From Proteiniphilum acetatigenes DSM 18083 (GTDB taxonomy: Bacteria; Bacteroidota; Bacteroidia; Bacteroidales; Dysgonomonadaceae): DNA of 64,000 nucleotides. The translations under genes were made by a program, and so were the position numbers. Of this stretch, positions 36,962-45,975 are shown one piece after another. The notes under the pieces are model-generated. The model made no database searches. It saw only the letters and a program-made list of their open reading frames with translations, and was not told the DNA's origin. The stretch's first letter is position 1; every line of letters starts with the position of its first letter. Where the stretch lies: contig NZ_KB905695.1 of the NCBI RefSeq assembly GCF_000380985.1, forward strand, positions 1-64,000, in the 5' to 3' direction.

Positions 36962-37035
36962 TCACCCGGTTCTTTGGATACTTCCCTTTTAAAAAGGAAT
37001 GCCCAAAGAACCGGGTGATTATATCCTTTTTTTTA
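36962..37035. terminator. Strong terminator closing PUL 2
   Basis: TCACCCGGTTCTTTGG at 36962-36977 pairs perfectly over 16 bp with 37003-37018, and the loop contains a second stem (TTCCCTTTT with AAAAAGGAA). An eight-T run ends near 37034. It ends the + strand operon and may also serve the convergent regulator gene, whose stop codon is 41 bases away. Confidence 0.9.
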
Positions 37036-37075
37036 AGAAATTCAGATAGTTTCTCTATTTTGAAATATCCTTCTT

Positions 37076-38674
37076 TTAAGATATACTGCCGATCCTGATG
37101 ATCATTTCTTCAAATTGATCACCCCCAGCCAGGGCTTTTCCCTTTACTTTGCTTTTATAGTTGTAAACAGTCTGCACCGAATAGTGCAGAAAGTCGGCGA
37201 TCTGCTTCATGTCTGTGATCCCTAATTTGATCAAAGCGAATATACGAAGTTCATTATTTAACTCCCCTCTTTCGGGATAATATTGTTCATCAGCCCTGAG
37301 CAGAGAGTTGAATTCCGAAACAAAGTTGGGGTAAAGTGCCAGAAAAGTTTTGTCGAAATTGGCATGTAATTCGGAGATATCTTTCTCCAATTCATCCGTG
37401 GATAATTTAAATAGATTGTTTATCTGTCCGGTTTTTATATTCAGGTTCACATTTTTCCGATACTTGTGAAGTTTATTGACATAGATAGAACACTGGTTCA
37501 TAAAGTAACCGATATAGTGTTCTTTCACGGTATTGGCTTCATCCAGCTTCCGGTTCAACTGCAGAAGATCTTCGTTCATTATTCTAAGCTCCTTCCGGGC
37601 TTTTGAAACGGCCTTGACCTGTAGATACAGATAAAATAAGGTAATGATCAGGACCAATGCAAATAGACTGGTAATGATTGAGAAGTTCTTTAAATTCTTC
37701 TGTTGAGAATAAATTTTTTGCAGGTAGGTGTCTTCAATGATGGGTTGTACCCGTGCAATAACGGAGTTTTTAAATCTTGCATTATAAAACAGCGCATCAT
37801 CCAAAGCTATCCTTATATATTCGTATGCCCTGTCAATATCCCCCATTTCATACAGGTTTATGGCTAAAGACAGCAGCGCTTCATTTTCTTTTACCGCCAA
37901 TTCTATGTCGGTGATCGCTGCGATAATCAGGTAATAATTTTCAAGTTCTTTTTTACCTGAGTGGCGGTATAATTTGGCGAGATTCATTGCAGCCATTGCA
38001 TAACCGTGTGTTTCAGGTGTCTGATTATGAAAGACGGGTAACAACAATTTTTCTGCCTCTGAAAACTGCCTTTCTTCCTGAAGCTTATGTGCTAATTCTT
38101 TTTTATATTCTTCGGATCCTTCGTCTAACAACCCCATTACCTTATCTCTATAGGATTCCTTTTGTTTCTCATATACCAGCGAGTGGTTTGCATCGGAAGT
38201 ATAGAATATAAGACTCTCAAAATATCGAATAGAATTCCAACAATACCATACCTTGTCTTTGTCTGACATGCTTTCATAATCAAGAGAGTCGAAAAGTTCA
38301 GAAGCTTCCAGAAACAAACCCGATAGTGAATAGATATAGGATAAGCGCAACAGATTCTCCACAATGATATCCTGATCATCCAGTCTGTTTGCAAGAGATA
38401 GATTCTCTTTGATATAAAACTCTGCAGAGTCACAAATGAAACTATTGTATTGTTCGATAATTTTCGAGTTGATATTGATTATATCGTTCGTATCGACCAG
38501 TAGTTGTTTTCTCTGCTTCAATTCCTGGATCTTATCTTCCCTTATCTTTGTGTATCCGGATCGTTCTGAAATAACCTTGTCCAGCACTTTCAGCAGGGAA
38601 TCGTTTTCACTTTCCACGCTGAAAATGGCCGTTGGAAAAATAATCAATAAAAGTATAACATACGCGAGCCTCAT
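37076..38674 (-). CDS. Membrane-anchored TPR regulator with C-terminal DNA-binding region (DUF6377-like)
   Basis: The 532-residue protein begins with a signal peptide (LAYVILLLIIFPTAIFS), continues with TPR-like helical repeats in the periplasm (residues 20-320), one membrane segment at about 330-350 (FSIITSLFALVLIITLFYLYL), a coiled-coil stretch (ELRIMNEDLLQLNRKLDE) and a cytoplasmic C-terminal region with a helix-turn-helix of the LuxR type (LGITDMKQIADFLHYSVQTVYNYKSKVKGKAL). This plan matches DUF6377 proteins and the SusR-type regulators of Bacteroidota, which sense oligosaccharide in the periplasm and activate the adjacent PUL. As PUL 2 has no sigma/FecR pair, this is its likely regulator. 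Confidence 0.82.
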   Translation of the reverse strand: MRLAYVILLLIIFPTAIFSVESENDSLLKVLDKVISERSGYTKIREDKIQELKQRKQLLVDTNDIININSKIIEQYNSFICDSAEFYIKENLSLANRLDDQDIIVENLLRLSYIYSLSGLFLEASELFDSLDYESMSDKDKVWYCWNSIRYFESLIFYTSDANHSLVYEKQKESYRDKVMGLLDEGSEEYKKELAHKLQEERQFSEAEKLLLPVFHNQTPETHGYAMAAMNLAKLYRHSGKKELENYYLIIAAITDIELAVKENEALLSLAINLYEMGDIDRAYEYIRIALDDALFYNARFKNSVIARVQPIIEDTYLQKIYSQQKNLKNFSIITSLFALVLIITLFYLYLQVKAVSKARKELRIMNEDLLQLNRKLDEANTVKEHYIGYFMNQCSIYVNKLHKYRKNVNLNIKTGQINNLFKLSTDELEKDISELHANFDKTFLALYPNFVSEFNSLLRADEQYYPERGELNNELRIFALIKLGITDMKQIADFLHYSVQTVYNYKSKVKGKALAGGDQFEEMIIRIGSIS

Positions 38675-38986
38675 AGTAAATAATCTCTCCGGTTGATCCA
38701 GTAATTTGCTTTTAAGAATTCATTCATGACCTTATCCTAGCGGTTGTAACCGTAATGTACAAATATATATATAATTTTGTGGTGTATTGCCATATTTAAC
38801 ATAATAATAAAGTTGTGTAGCTGATATACATCAATTTGTATGTCTTAATGATTTTTATATAGCTATAAGTCGAAAATACAGAGAAAAGATTCCTGAAACA
38901 GACACAAAAAATGTTTCAATCGATTGTAGATAAACCTAAAGAAAAGAAGAGATTAAAAATAACCGAAAAAGTCAATACAAAGAGGT
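38675..38986 (-). promoter_or_regulatory. Leader and probable promoter of the DUF6377-like regulator
   Basis: On the - strand TATATTTG lies at 38767-38760, about 86 bases before the regulator start, matching the -7 box; no clear TTTG is seen at the expected distance. Directly after it CGGTTGTAACCG at 38741-38752 forms a perfect five-pair hairpin at the predicted RNA start. The remaining part of this 312-bp gap, 38770-38986, is AT-rich with no gene or repeat that I can identify. Confidence 0.5.
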
Positions 38987-41275
38987 TTATTTTGATATTC
39001 TACCGTTCAAGATTGTAGATGTGAAAGAATATGGATTTTTCGCCAATTTTTCAAATTTCAAGTATTTCTTTTTTTGTTCATCGTTTAAACGGTTCGTTTT
39101 GAAATCGTTCTTAGCCCTGCTATACCAATCGTATAACATCTTTTCAAGACCTATGCTGCCTGAGGAAGGCATTCGTTGATTATCAGATAGAAAGTTAATA
39201 AGCATATTGTACTTACTGTTCCACTCATAGACTTTTTTTTCCGTATCAATATCTGCATATTGATCTTTTATTCTCTCTACTTCAGATTTTTGACCTTCCG
39301 TCAGTTGATCAAAATTAATGCATTGTAATCTCCACCATCGATACAGTGAAGTTTCATTTTGATCGGTTGAAGCGGAAAAAGGGAAATGCCAGTTCTGTGA
39401 GATGAACTTTTCCAAGTCAGCCAGTCTCTCATCAAATGGCTTGTTGGAAATACCAAGCGTCGCCGGGTCGCCCGTCTTGTCTGGATAGGTCTTATTGCTC
39501 AAACCGAAACACCCGTTCTTATATTGCTTGAAACGTTTCTTTGAGTCTTTGATCATCGATGTCCGGATGCTGTTGATATTTGTCTCAGGAAAATATTGCA
39601 AAACATGATCTGTTATTTCCCCGACTGCCCGTGGACTATCGTGTGCATTTAAAAATTCAATGATAGTTTCCCTGATGGTACCCGACTTGATATGTTTCCA
39701 TTCTTTTAGCATATACATGCTTTTTCGGCCTTTGTGGGTTATTAAATCGTGTTGGTATAAAAGAGGCCGAAGCTGTTTGGAGGAGGTATATTTATGTTCC
39801 GGGAGTATCTTTTTAAATTCTGTAAATATATCATCTATGTGCATGGGTGTCCCTTGCTGTTTCAATATTTCATATATCACATCGGAAGGTTGTTTGGGAA
39901 GAACAGGAGGGGGTGGAGTGATGACTTTTCCCGAGACGGTTGCAAGGCCGAACTCATGCTCAAGGATATCGGACGCAACCTTTATTACACCTTCCAGTAT
40001 TCCGTCCTTATATTTTTGCCATCCTGGCGAGCTTAATAAGTAGACTCCGAGGTGTGATATAAGGTCTATTCTACTAATTGACACAAGATGGTTTATATCA
40101 GTGATAAATCTGTTAAAATTGAAAGACTCTGCCAACCCTGCCGGAATCAATACACTGTTTTTCCATGTCTTATCATTTTCCCTGATAGCAAAGCTACCCA
40201 TATAGATATGTGTGGAATCGGTAAACAGAGAGAGTATCTTCAGGATAAAAGCCCGGGTGAAATGAATATTTTCCCGTTCAATCAATGCTGAGATGCGGTC
40301 ATCGTCCTGCCATATAATATCGTCCTCCTTTATTGAATGCTGATAAAAGGAACATTCTTCTTTCATTTGTTTAATAAAGGAATTATTGGGTGAAAAGAAG
40401 TTCCTGTATGTTTTATTTTTAATTTGATTGATCCGTTGACTTGATAGATTGTGTATTTTTCCTAATGAGTTGTTTGTTAATAGTTTATTGTTTTCGAGTA
40501 TGTGGTATGAATGAAGAAGGACATCAATTTCCCTCCTGTCGTTTGACCTGAGTTCTTTTTCGAGTATCCAAAACATGGGTATATGTCCCTGTTGTGTATA
40601 GTAATCATATACAAAATCCTCCTCAAACCATTTACCTTTTTCCAATATTAGCCTCTCCCTCGGAAAAGCATCCTCCGGTAAAAGTATAATATTTAAAAGT
40701 TCATTTTCGAACTTTCTTTTTAACGCTATGAGTTCAGGATATGCTTTCTTGCCTAAATTCCTGATATTCATAAGAACTCCGTCCCGCTCAATTAGGTAAT
40801 CATATATAAAATTCTCAAAATTGATTTTACCTAACCATCTGGCTGTCCGTTTAGAACAAGACGAAACAAGTTCATTATATTTTTTTTCAACTAAAATCTT
40901 TTTTAGGGGAGACAAGTAGTTAAATAATTCGGCAGGAGAAATAAGTTTATCATTGAGGGCATGGTGAAGATCATTCTCAATCAACTCTTTTACTTCTGAT
41001 TTTCTATCATATTCCGGCTCTTTTTTTTGATGGTCCCCAATTTGGGGTTCTTTAAGCTGAAAAAGAATGTCTTTACATAGTGTTTCTAATTCAAGCGAGG
41101 TCCTGTGGCCTACATTTCGAATTTCCATAAAAGACCCACCCTCTTCATAATAGGTAATAATATCATAGAGGGTGTATAGATCTATATAAAGACAACAATT
41201 GAGTGCGCGAACGGATAATTTTCCATTGTCATGAAGGTCGCGGATTGGGATATTCTTCAATGATTCTTTTAACAT
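38987..41275 (-). CDS. Multi-domain protein with RNA-polymerase-like modules (alpha-CTD x2, sigma4-like HTH, HARE-like, HA repeats)
   Basis: The 762-residue cytosolic protein has no signal or membrane segment. Residues 9-73 resemble an RNA polymerase alpha C-terminal domain (KLSVRALNCC and MEIRNVGHRTSLELE); residues 138-195 hold a second, weaker copy (GVLMNIRNLGKKAYPELIAL). Residues 265-293 look like sigma region 4 (NSLGKIHNLSSQRINQIKNK). After a 170-residue part that I do not recognise come two winged-helix units, the first HARE-HTH-like at about 470-535 (DVIYEILKQQGTPMHIDDIF). The C-terminus has two helicase-associated-type repeats (WHFPFSAST with LYRWW; RMPSSGSIGLEKMLYDWYS). No ATPase or nuclease motif is visible. 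It probably binds DNA and perhaps RNA polymerase. It stands alone between gaps of 312 and 283 bp, and its function is unknown. Confidence 0.75.
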   Translation of the reverse strand: MLKESLKNIPIRDLHDNGKLSVRALNCCLYIDLYTLYDIITYYEEGGSFMEIRNVGHRTSLELETLCKDILFQLKEPQIGDHQKKEPEYDRKSEVKELIENDLHHALNDKLISPAELFNYLSPLKKILVEKKYNELVSSCSKRTARWLGKINFENFIYDYLIERDGVLMNIRNLGKKAYPELIALKRKFENELLNIILLPEDAFPRERLILEKGKWFEEDFVYDYYTQQGHIPMFWILEKELRSNDRREIDVLLHSYHILENNKLLTNNSLGKIHNLSSQRINQIKNKTYRNFFSPNNSFIKQMKEECSFYQHSIKEDDIIWQDDDRISALIERENIHFTRAFILKILSLFTDSTHIYMGSFAIRENDKTWKNSVLIPAGLAESFNFNRFITDINHLVSISRIDLISHLGVYLLSSPGWQKYKDGILEGVIKVASDILEHEFGLATVSGKVITPPPPVLPKQPSDVIYEILKQQGTPMHIDDIFTEFKKILPEHKYTSSKQLRPLLYQHDLITHKGRKSMYMLKEWKHIKSGTIRETIIEFLNAHDSPRAVGEITDHVLQYFPETNINSIRTSMIKDSKKRFKQYKNGCFGLSNKTYPDKTGDPATLGISNKPFDERLADLEKFISQNWHFPFSASTDQNETSLYRWWRLQCINFDQLTEGQKSEVERIKDQYADIDTEKKVYEWNSKYNMLINFLSDNQRMPSSGSIGLEKMLYDWYSRAKNDFKTNRLNDEQKKKYLKFEKLAKNPYSFTSTILNGRISK

Positions 41276-41558
41276 AGTAAATCTTAAACGAGTAATAGGT
41301 TATACAAAATATGTAACTGTTATGTATTGATCCTCAAAGATAGATAAATAATGCTATAAATAAAAAAATCTGAAAATAGGAAATTTCTTCATATTCTTAT
41401 TTTAATTACTATTTTTGTATTACCTTGGGGAGTCGCCTTGATAAAACAGATTGAGTCTGTTGGTAAAATGAAAGTCATTAGTCCTCCGATAGGATGAATT
41501 TGGAAATGATGTATTGGGTATATAATAGCTATGTGTAAGCAATAACAAATTTATAGTA

Positions 41559-42173
41559 GTGAGTACAAAAATAAGGATAAATATACTGACGGTCTTCTTC
41601 TTCGTTCTCTCAGTTATTTTAGCGATCCTGCTGCTGGCAGGGAATAAAAGGGCTGAGAAAGAGAGAGGATACGACAGTTCATCGGTGATGAATCGTATTT
41701 CCTATATACAGGAGCTGGCATTGGTCAGGTATAACTATACGGGAGTGATCAGTTATAAAGACTACCGTAAGTTTTTAAATATCAATGTGCCGCTGACCGA
41801 CAAATATTTTTTACTGAAATATAACGGATATATTAAGGCCGGAGTGGATTTTAACCGGATAAATGTGACTGTAGATAACGACACTACTATTCATATCTCG
41901 ATTCCTAAACCTAAAATACTGGATACAGTGATTGATGAAAAATCAATACAGGTGTACAATGAAAGCGAGAATGCGTTTAATCCCATTAAAATATCGGATT
42001 ACAACGAGGCGATTTCACGGGAGAAAAATGTGATGATCCGTGATGCAGTTGAACAGGGTATCTACAGGCAAGCGACCGATGAAGCGAAGATTGCTATCAC
42101 TTCGCTTTTGAGAGAGATGGGTTTTAAAGATATCCATATTACAGAAGAACTGGTCATGCCACAACTGAACTAA
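41559..42173 (+). CDS. DUF4230-family membrane-anchored protein
   Basis: The 204-residue protein starts at a GTG, gives an N-terminal membrane anchor (INILTVFFFVLSVILAILLLA) and then the DUF4230 domain with LALVRYNYTGV, FLLKYNGYIKAGVDF, and the SIPKPKILDTVID segment. The domain occurs widely in Gram-negative and Gram-positive bacteria; its function is not known. It is 137 bp upstream of a second membrane protein, with a palindromic repeat between. An ATG alternative would remove much of the anchor, so the GTG is preferred. The preceding gap of 283 bp contains a small ACAGA/TCTGT hairpin near 41447 and nothing else that I can see. Confidence 0.75.
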   Translation: MSTKIRINILTVFFFVLSVILAILLLAGNKRAEKERGYDSSSVMNRISYIQELALVRYNYTGVISYKDYRKFLNINVPLTDKYFLLKYNGYIKAGVDFNRINVTVDNDTTIHISIPKPKILDTVIDEKSIQVYNESENAFNPIKISDYNEAISREKNVMIRDAVEQGIYRQATDEAKIAITSLLREMGFKDIHITEELVMPQLN

Positions 42174-42182
42174 TGTGCCAAC

Positions 42183-42307
42183 CCCGACAAGTCGGGACAA
42201 ACAACTTTCAACGGAGTGAAGCATAGTTAAATGTGCCAAGAAACTAATATGTAAATTTACAAATGGGTCTTGAATCTTGGTTCTTGGCTCGTGGTTCTAA
42301 TTTTAAT
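42183..42307. repeat. Mosaic intergenic repeat with CCCGA palindrome
   Basis: CCCGACAAGTCGGG at 42183-42196 is a perfect palindrome. It is followed by CAACTTTCAACGGAGTGAAG at 42203-42222, whose reverse complement recurs at 61393-61412, and by words such as TCTTGAATCTTGGTTC and GTGGTTCTAATTTTAATC that recur before other genes. The CCCGA palindrome also occurs twice at 59598-59679. This looks like a family of dispersed extragenic elements. Confidence 0.65.
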
Positions 42308-42310
42308 CGT

Positions 42311-42826
42311 ATGAGATTCACATTCAGGTTATACTTATACTGGGTATCCATTTTCCTGGCTTTTTACGTTGGGATTATCGTAGTAGTCTGTTTTTTGTGG
42401 AGGGTGCAAGTCAATCTCTGGCAGGCGGCGTTAGTGTTTTTTATTGTCGGTATGATCCCTCCCGCGATCATTACATATTATTTCTCAAAACGGCTCGATT
42501 ATATGGAATCGGATGATCCTGATCCTCCCTCTTTTTCCGGTCAGAAGACAGAGCTGTTTCACTTTAACGGACGGACAGAATACCCTTTCGATGAGGTGAT
42601 GCAGCGGATCGACCGCCAATGGATCATCTCTTATTCTGATAGGAAAAAGAACATCCTGAAGTTCAGAACAGATGCGCGAATGACCTCATGGGGATTAGGG
42701 GGATACCTGAAGATGGAGGATAAAGAAAAAATCCTGGTCATCATTTATCCTATCAATCCACGATCAAAAAGAGAAAAACTGATGGTAGAGCAATTACTGC
42801 AACTTATGAAATCGGTGCTTGGTTGA
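42311..42826 (+). CDS. Membrane protein of unknown function
   Basis: The start is taken at 42311 (MRFTFRLYLYWVS); the longer frame would read through the repeat region. The 171-residue product has two membrane segments (VSIFLAFYVGIIVVVCFLW and AALVFFIVGMIPPAIITYYF) and a cytoplasmic domain of about 95 residues with a mixed alpha/beta pattern (YPFDEVMQRIDRQWIISYSD and ILVIIYPINPRSKREKL). I do not recognise a family. It follows the DUF4230 gene on the same strand and its 3' end overlaps the convergent acetyltransferase gene by 23 bases. It may work with the DUF4230 protein at the inner membrane. Confidence 0.7.
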   Translation: MRFTFRLYLYWVSIFLAFYVGIIVVVCFLWRVQVNLWQAALVFFIVGMIPPAIITYYFSKRLDYMESDDPDPPSFSGQKTELFHFNGRTEYPFDEVMQRIDRQWIISYSDRKKNILKFRTDARMTSWGLGGYLKMEDKEKILVIIYPINPRSKREKLMVEQLLQLMKSVLG

Positions 42827-43361
42827 AAGGATAACCTTCACAGTAACGGATCACCTCCTCATTCACAAACCGGACAAAATCATTGTGCTGTTCTTTGGTG
42901 ATCATGTTCGGATAACTTAGTATAAGTAGCTCCTGTGGTTCTGCCTCGAGGCGATAGGGTAGGTGCATAAAGCGATAGGGAGTGAGCGTGTAACCAGCCC
43001 GTTCATAGAACTGTAAGCGACGTACCGATAATTCATTGCTGAGGGGATCGATTTCGAGAATGATGGTATGCTCCGAATCACGCAAATATTTCAACATCTG
43101 AGATCCGAAACTTTGTCCTCTAAGCTCAGGGTTAACTGCAAGGTACTCCAGATAGCGATAGGAATCCCATTCCCAGAAGAATATCAACCCTATCAATTCC
43201 TCTCCTTCCCATGCCGATAAGGGAAAGAATCGCTCATCTGCATGAGCACGCAAATGATCGTCCTTTTTTCGTCTTTCCGCCAATGGAAAACTCTCTTCAT
43301 ACAATTTCCAAACTCTGTCCCAGCGCGCTGTATCGGTGGGATCAATCCGCAAATATTCCAT
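42804..43361 (-). CDS. GNAT-family N-acetyltransferase
   Basis: The 185-residue cytosolic protein has the GNAT fold: an N-terminal strand-helix pair (WKLYEESFPLAERRK), a central strand (LIGLIFFWEWDSYRYLEYLAV), the acetyl-CoA loop PELRGQSFGSQML (R/QxxGxG/A), the following ILEIDPLSN strand, and YERAGY near the C-terminus. These match acetyltransferases of family 1; the acceptor is not evident. It faces the preceding membrane gene tail to tail with a 23-base overlap and lies downstream of the DsbA-like gene on the same strand. Confidence 0.88.
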   Translation of the reverse strand: MEYLRIDPTDTARWDRVWKLYEESFPLAERRKKDDHLRAHADERFFPLSAWEGEELIGLIFFWEWDSYRYLEYLAVNPELRGQSFGSQMLKYLRDSEHTIILEIDPLSNELSVRRLQFYERAGYTLTPYRFMHLPYRLEAEPQELLILSYPNMITKEQHNDFVRFVNEEVIRYCEGYPFNQAPIS

Positions 43362-43450
43362 TTATATGCTTCATTGAAAAGTTAGTAAAGACCTGTAGGT
43401 CTTATTCCATTGTGTGCAAAGATACCATAATCCTTTCAAACATGAAAAAA

Positions 43451-44173
43451 TTAAATCTCGCACATCCCGTCTGCGTCACATGACTTACCTCTGGTCACTT
43501 CCGGTCCCGGCGAAGTATCCTTTTCTGTCCGGTTTTTCCAGTCACTATATGCTTTGTTCAGCACTTTTACAAACAGATCTACCGGTTCCGAGCCTATAAC
43601 AGCCTGCCGCCTGTCCATCAGAAAAGTGGGTACGGTATCAAACCCAAGATTGGCCGCTTCCTGCATATCTTGCTTTATATCATAGAGATAGTCGTTACTG
43701 TCCAACATGCGGCGTATCTCTTCTTCCTCTAAACCCGCCTCTTTCCCGATAGAGACAAGCAACTCCCAATCGCTGTAATCCTTAGCTTCTTCGAAATAAG
43801 CTTTCGACAGTTTTCCCAGGACAACGGAATCCAGTTTCTTTTCTGCTGCCAGTTTGATTAATCTGTGTGCGTCACGTGTATTGGCAGCAATTGCGTTGGG
43901 GAGAGCAAATGGAATACCTGCCTCGTCAGCCAGCCGCTTGATTCCGGCAAACATATTATCTACATTTTCTTCAGAATATCCTGCCATTTCCGTTAAGTAT
44001 TGCTTGACAGGGATACCCTTCCCTTTGTCCGGAAGGTTGGGGTTGAGCTGATATGCTTTCCATTCGAGAGTCACTTCATTGGCATGATCAAACTGCCGGA
44101 GTGCCTTCTCATAATGTATTTTGCCGATATGGCAATAGGGACACATGATATCTGTCCATACTTCTATCTTCAT
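43451..44173 (-). CDS. DsbA-family oxidoreductase, FrnE type
   Basis: The 240-residue protein has no signal peptide, so it is cytosolic. It opens with a thioredoxin-like strand and the redox motif CPYCHIG at about residue 11, followed by the all-helical insert and the VPTFLMDRRQAVIGSEP segment with the cis-proline loop. This is the plan of FrnE/2-hydroxychromene-2-carboxylate isomerase-like DsbA proteins, which act as disulfide isomerases in stress. The C-terminus carries two more cysteines (SCDADGMCEI), an addition seen in some FrnE proteins that could recycle the active site. Confidence 0.88.
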   Translation of the reverse strand: MKIEVWTDIMCPYCHIGKIHYEKALRQFDHANEVTLEWKAYQLNPNLPDKGKGIPVKQYLTEMAGYSEENVDNMFAGIKRLADEAGIPFALPNAIAANTRDAHRLIKLAAEKKLDSVVLGKLSKAYFEEAKDYSDWELLVSIGKEAGLEEEEIRRMLDSNDYLYDIKQDMQEAANLGFDTVPTFLMDRRQAVIGSEPVDLFVKVLNKAYSDWKNRTEKDTSPGPEVTRGKSCDADGMCEI

Positions 44174-44492
44174 TTTGATCTTATGTTATCGTTTCTGTGA
44201 TTAAAGTAAACAAGTTTTCCGCTGTTTTGTTTAACAGGTTGTATGTGTTTATCCATATCAGGTTTTTCGTTAAGCGACATACAGAAGATGAATTTTCTTG
44301 TTTAAAGTAAACTTGCCGAAGATGACTTTTATTTATTTTTTATACTTTTGAGGGTTGTTTTAAATCGATGTTAATGTTTACGGCAGACTATTCAACCCGC
44401 TTTGACAGGAAATACCCACAGGACAGTCCTGTGCCTGATGTCTTTAACAGCAATGAAAGTTTCACTTTGGTGGATATCTTTAGAATTCCGAA
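44174..44492. promoter_or_regulatory. Divergent control region between dsbA-like gene and PUL 3 sigma gene
   Basis: The 319-bp gap separates two outward-facing genes. TACTTTTG at 44343-44350 fits the -7 box on the + strand; a TTTG at the right distance is not clear. TTAAAGTAAAC occurs twice as a direct repeat (44201-44211 and 44302-44312), and each copy lies in a near-palindromic setting, so they may be operator sites. No coding sequence is evident. Confidence 0.4.
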
Positions 44493-45044
44493 ATGAAAAA
44501 GCAAAAAGAAGATCAAGGTATTTTTACAGAATATTTTAAAGCTTTTTACCTGCAATATGCCGGAGATCTGGTCTTTTTTGCCCGGCAGTTTGTAGATGCC
44601 CATGCAGCGGAGGATATTGTCCACGATATTTTCCTTAAGATATGGGATAAAAGGTCGACGATCATTGTGGAAGAAAATATCAGAAATTACCTTTTGTCTA
44701 TGGTTCAACATGCCTGTTACGATTATTTGAAACATCAACAGGTGGAGGACACTTTTATGAATAAAGCTGTTCAACAGATTAAGCTGGACGAACTAAAATA
44801 TTACGAATCGCCGAAAGACTATTTATGGGATAAAGACAAAATAGAAGCTGTTTATGCTTCTATTGAAAAACTACCGTCCAAACGCAGGGAGATTTTTAAG
44901 AAGGCCTATCTCGAAGAAAAAAAGCATACCGATATTGCCGAAGAATTGGATATTTCGGTCAGAACGGTAGAGACACATGTCTATAAAGCCCTGAAATTTC
45001 TTCGGGATAGTCTGATTACTTTTCTCTTTCTTTCCTTTTTTTGA
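44493..45044 (+). CDS. ECF RNA polymerase sigma factor, FecI-like (PUL 3)
   Basis: The 183-residue sigma factor has region 2 (LVFFARQFVDAHAAEDIVHDIFLKIWDKR) seen as its two helices AAEDIVHDIFLKIW and IRNYLLSMVQHACYDYLKH, and region 4 with LPSKRREIFKKAYLE, HTDIAEELDIS and the recognition helix VRTVETHVYKALKFLR. It resembles the PUL 1 sigma in plan but not closely in sequence. The partner FecR is encoded on the same strand 930 bp downstream, on the far side of an opposite-strand gene. It should direct RNA polymerase to the susC operon of PUL 3 once released. Confidence 0.92.
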   Translation: MKKQKEDQGIFTEYFKAFYLQYAGDLVFFARQFVDAHAAEDIVHDIFLKIWDKRSTIIVEENIRNYLLSMVQHACYDYLKHQQVEDTFMNKAVQQIKLDELKYYESPKDYLWDKDKIEAVYASIEKLPSKRREIFKKAYLEEKKHTDIAEELDISVRTVETHVYKALKFLRDSLITFLFLSFF

Positions 45045-45108
45045 TATAAAATTTTTACTTTTCACACGATTATTTTATTTTTTATATTTTTGATATGCTC
45101 GTTTCGTA

Positions 45109-45651
45109 TTAATATACAGTGATCTTAATCCCAGGTGTATGACCGGAGATATCGGTAAGTTTACCGTTGAAAAAACTATATTCGAAACGGGTGTTGCCGA
45201 TACGTGATATTTTTCCCGTATGGAAATCATATTCTATCGGGTAATCGCCGATCTTCTTGACTTTGTCGGTATGAAAATCATATTCGATAGTGTATCCGCC
45301 GATTTTTTTCACCCGCTCGGTGTGAAAGTCGTACTCGATTTCGTGGCGACCTATTCGTTTTAATTTCCCATTCATTTTATCATACAGCCTTTGCCCGTTC
45401 GTCAAAATAGAAAAATCTTCTAATTGACCGTTGTTTAAGAAAATCATAATTTCTTCTCCTATGAGGATACGGGCTTTTTTCCCGCTTTCTCCCGTCGCCT
45501 GCGGATGGTGTTCGGGGATATGCAGATATTCCCATGTCCCGTCCCTGTGAAGGATGACCCTTCTGCCATCTTCGGTTACGGCATATTGCTGTGCGTATGT
45601 CGATGGAATGTAAACGATGGTTGATAAGACTAAAAGTAATAATAGTTTCAT
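45109..45651 (-). CDS. Exported protein with EYDFHT tandem repeats
   Basis: The 180-residue protein has a signal peptide (LLLLLVLSTIVYIPSTYAQQ) and a short N-terminal part with VILHRDGTWEYL, found in other exported proteins of this phylum. From about residue 90 it consists of four to five repeats of 16-17 residues built on KKIGGYTIEYDFHTDKV, with variants GRHEIEYDFHTERV, GDYPIEYDFHTGKI and GNTRFEYSFFNGKL. Such repeats should form a stacked beta arrangement like those of beta-roll or MORN-like proteins. Function is unknown. It sits on the - strand between the PUL 3 sigma and anti-sigma genes, with AT-rich gaps on both sides. Confidence 0.75.
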   Translation of the reverse strand: MKLLLLLVLSTIVYIPSTYAQQYAVTEDGRRVILHRDGTWEYLHIPEHHPQATGESGKKARILIGEEIMIFLNNGQLEDFSILTNGQRLYDKMNGKLKRIGRHEIEYDFHTERVKKIGGYTIEYDFHTDKVKKIGDYPIEYDFHTGKISRIGNTRFEYSFFNGKLTDISGHTPGIKITVY

Positions 45652-45975
45652 AATTCAAAAATACAGTATAATATTGAGAAAATAAAGGGATTCCCCCAAT
45701 TATTGTAAAAATCGATTAATGACTAATATATATATTATACACTCTCATTATTTATTTTTTATATAAAAATTTTTCAAAAATAATACGTAGTTCACTTTTA
45801 ACAATCGTATATATAATATAATCAGAAATACTCTAAATTTGATGATACAATTCAATTACTTAGATTATCAATCTGTTTTGGCAAAGCAACTGACGATAAA
45901 TTGAAACCAGGAAACTTGTTGATTTCTGGTGAGTTATGACGAAAGAACAAAGAGTTCGACAAAAAGATATAACCA
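45652..45975. promoter_or_regulatory. AT-rich divergent gap upstream of fecR (PUL 3)
   Basis: The 324 bases between the repeat protein and fecR are strongly AT-rich, with runs such as TATATATATTATA near 45730. TAAATTTG at 45834-45841 matches the -7 box on the + strand, about 135 bases before fecR, but no TTTG is seen at the expected distance. No gene or repeat was recognised. Confidence 0.35.

Noticed and set aside
44388-44774. 128-codon - strand frame over the PUL 3 sigma gene start
   Set aside because: It is antisense to the sigma factor region 2 and has no protein-family features.
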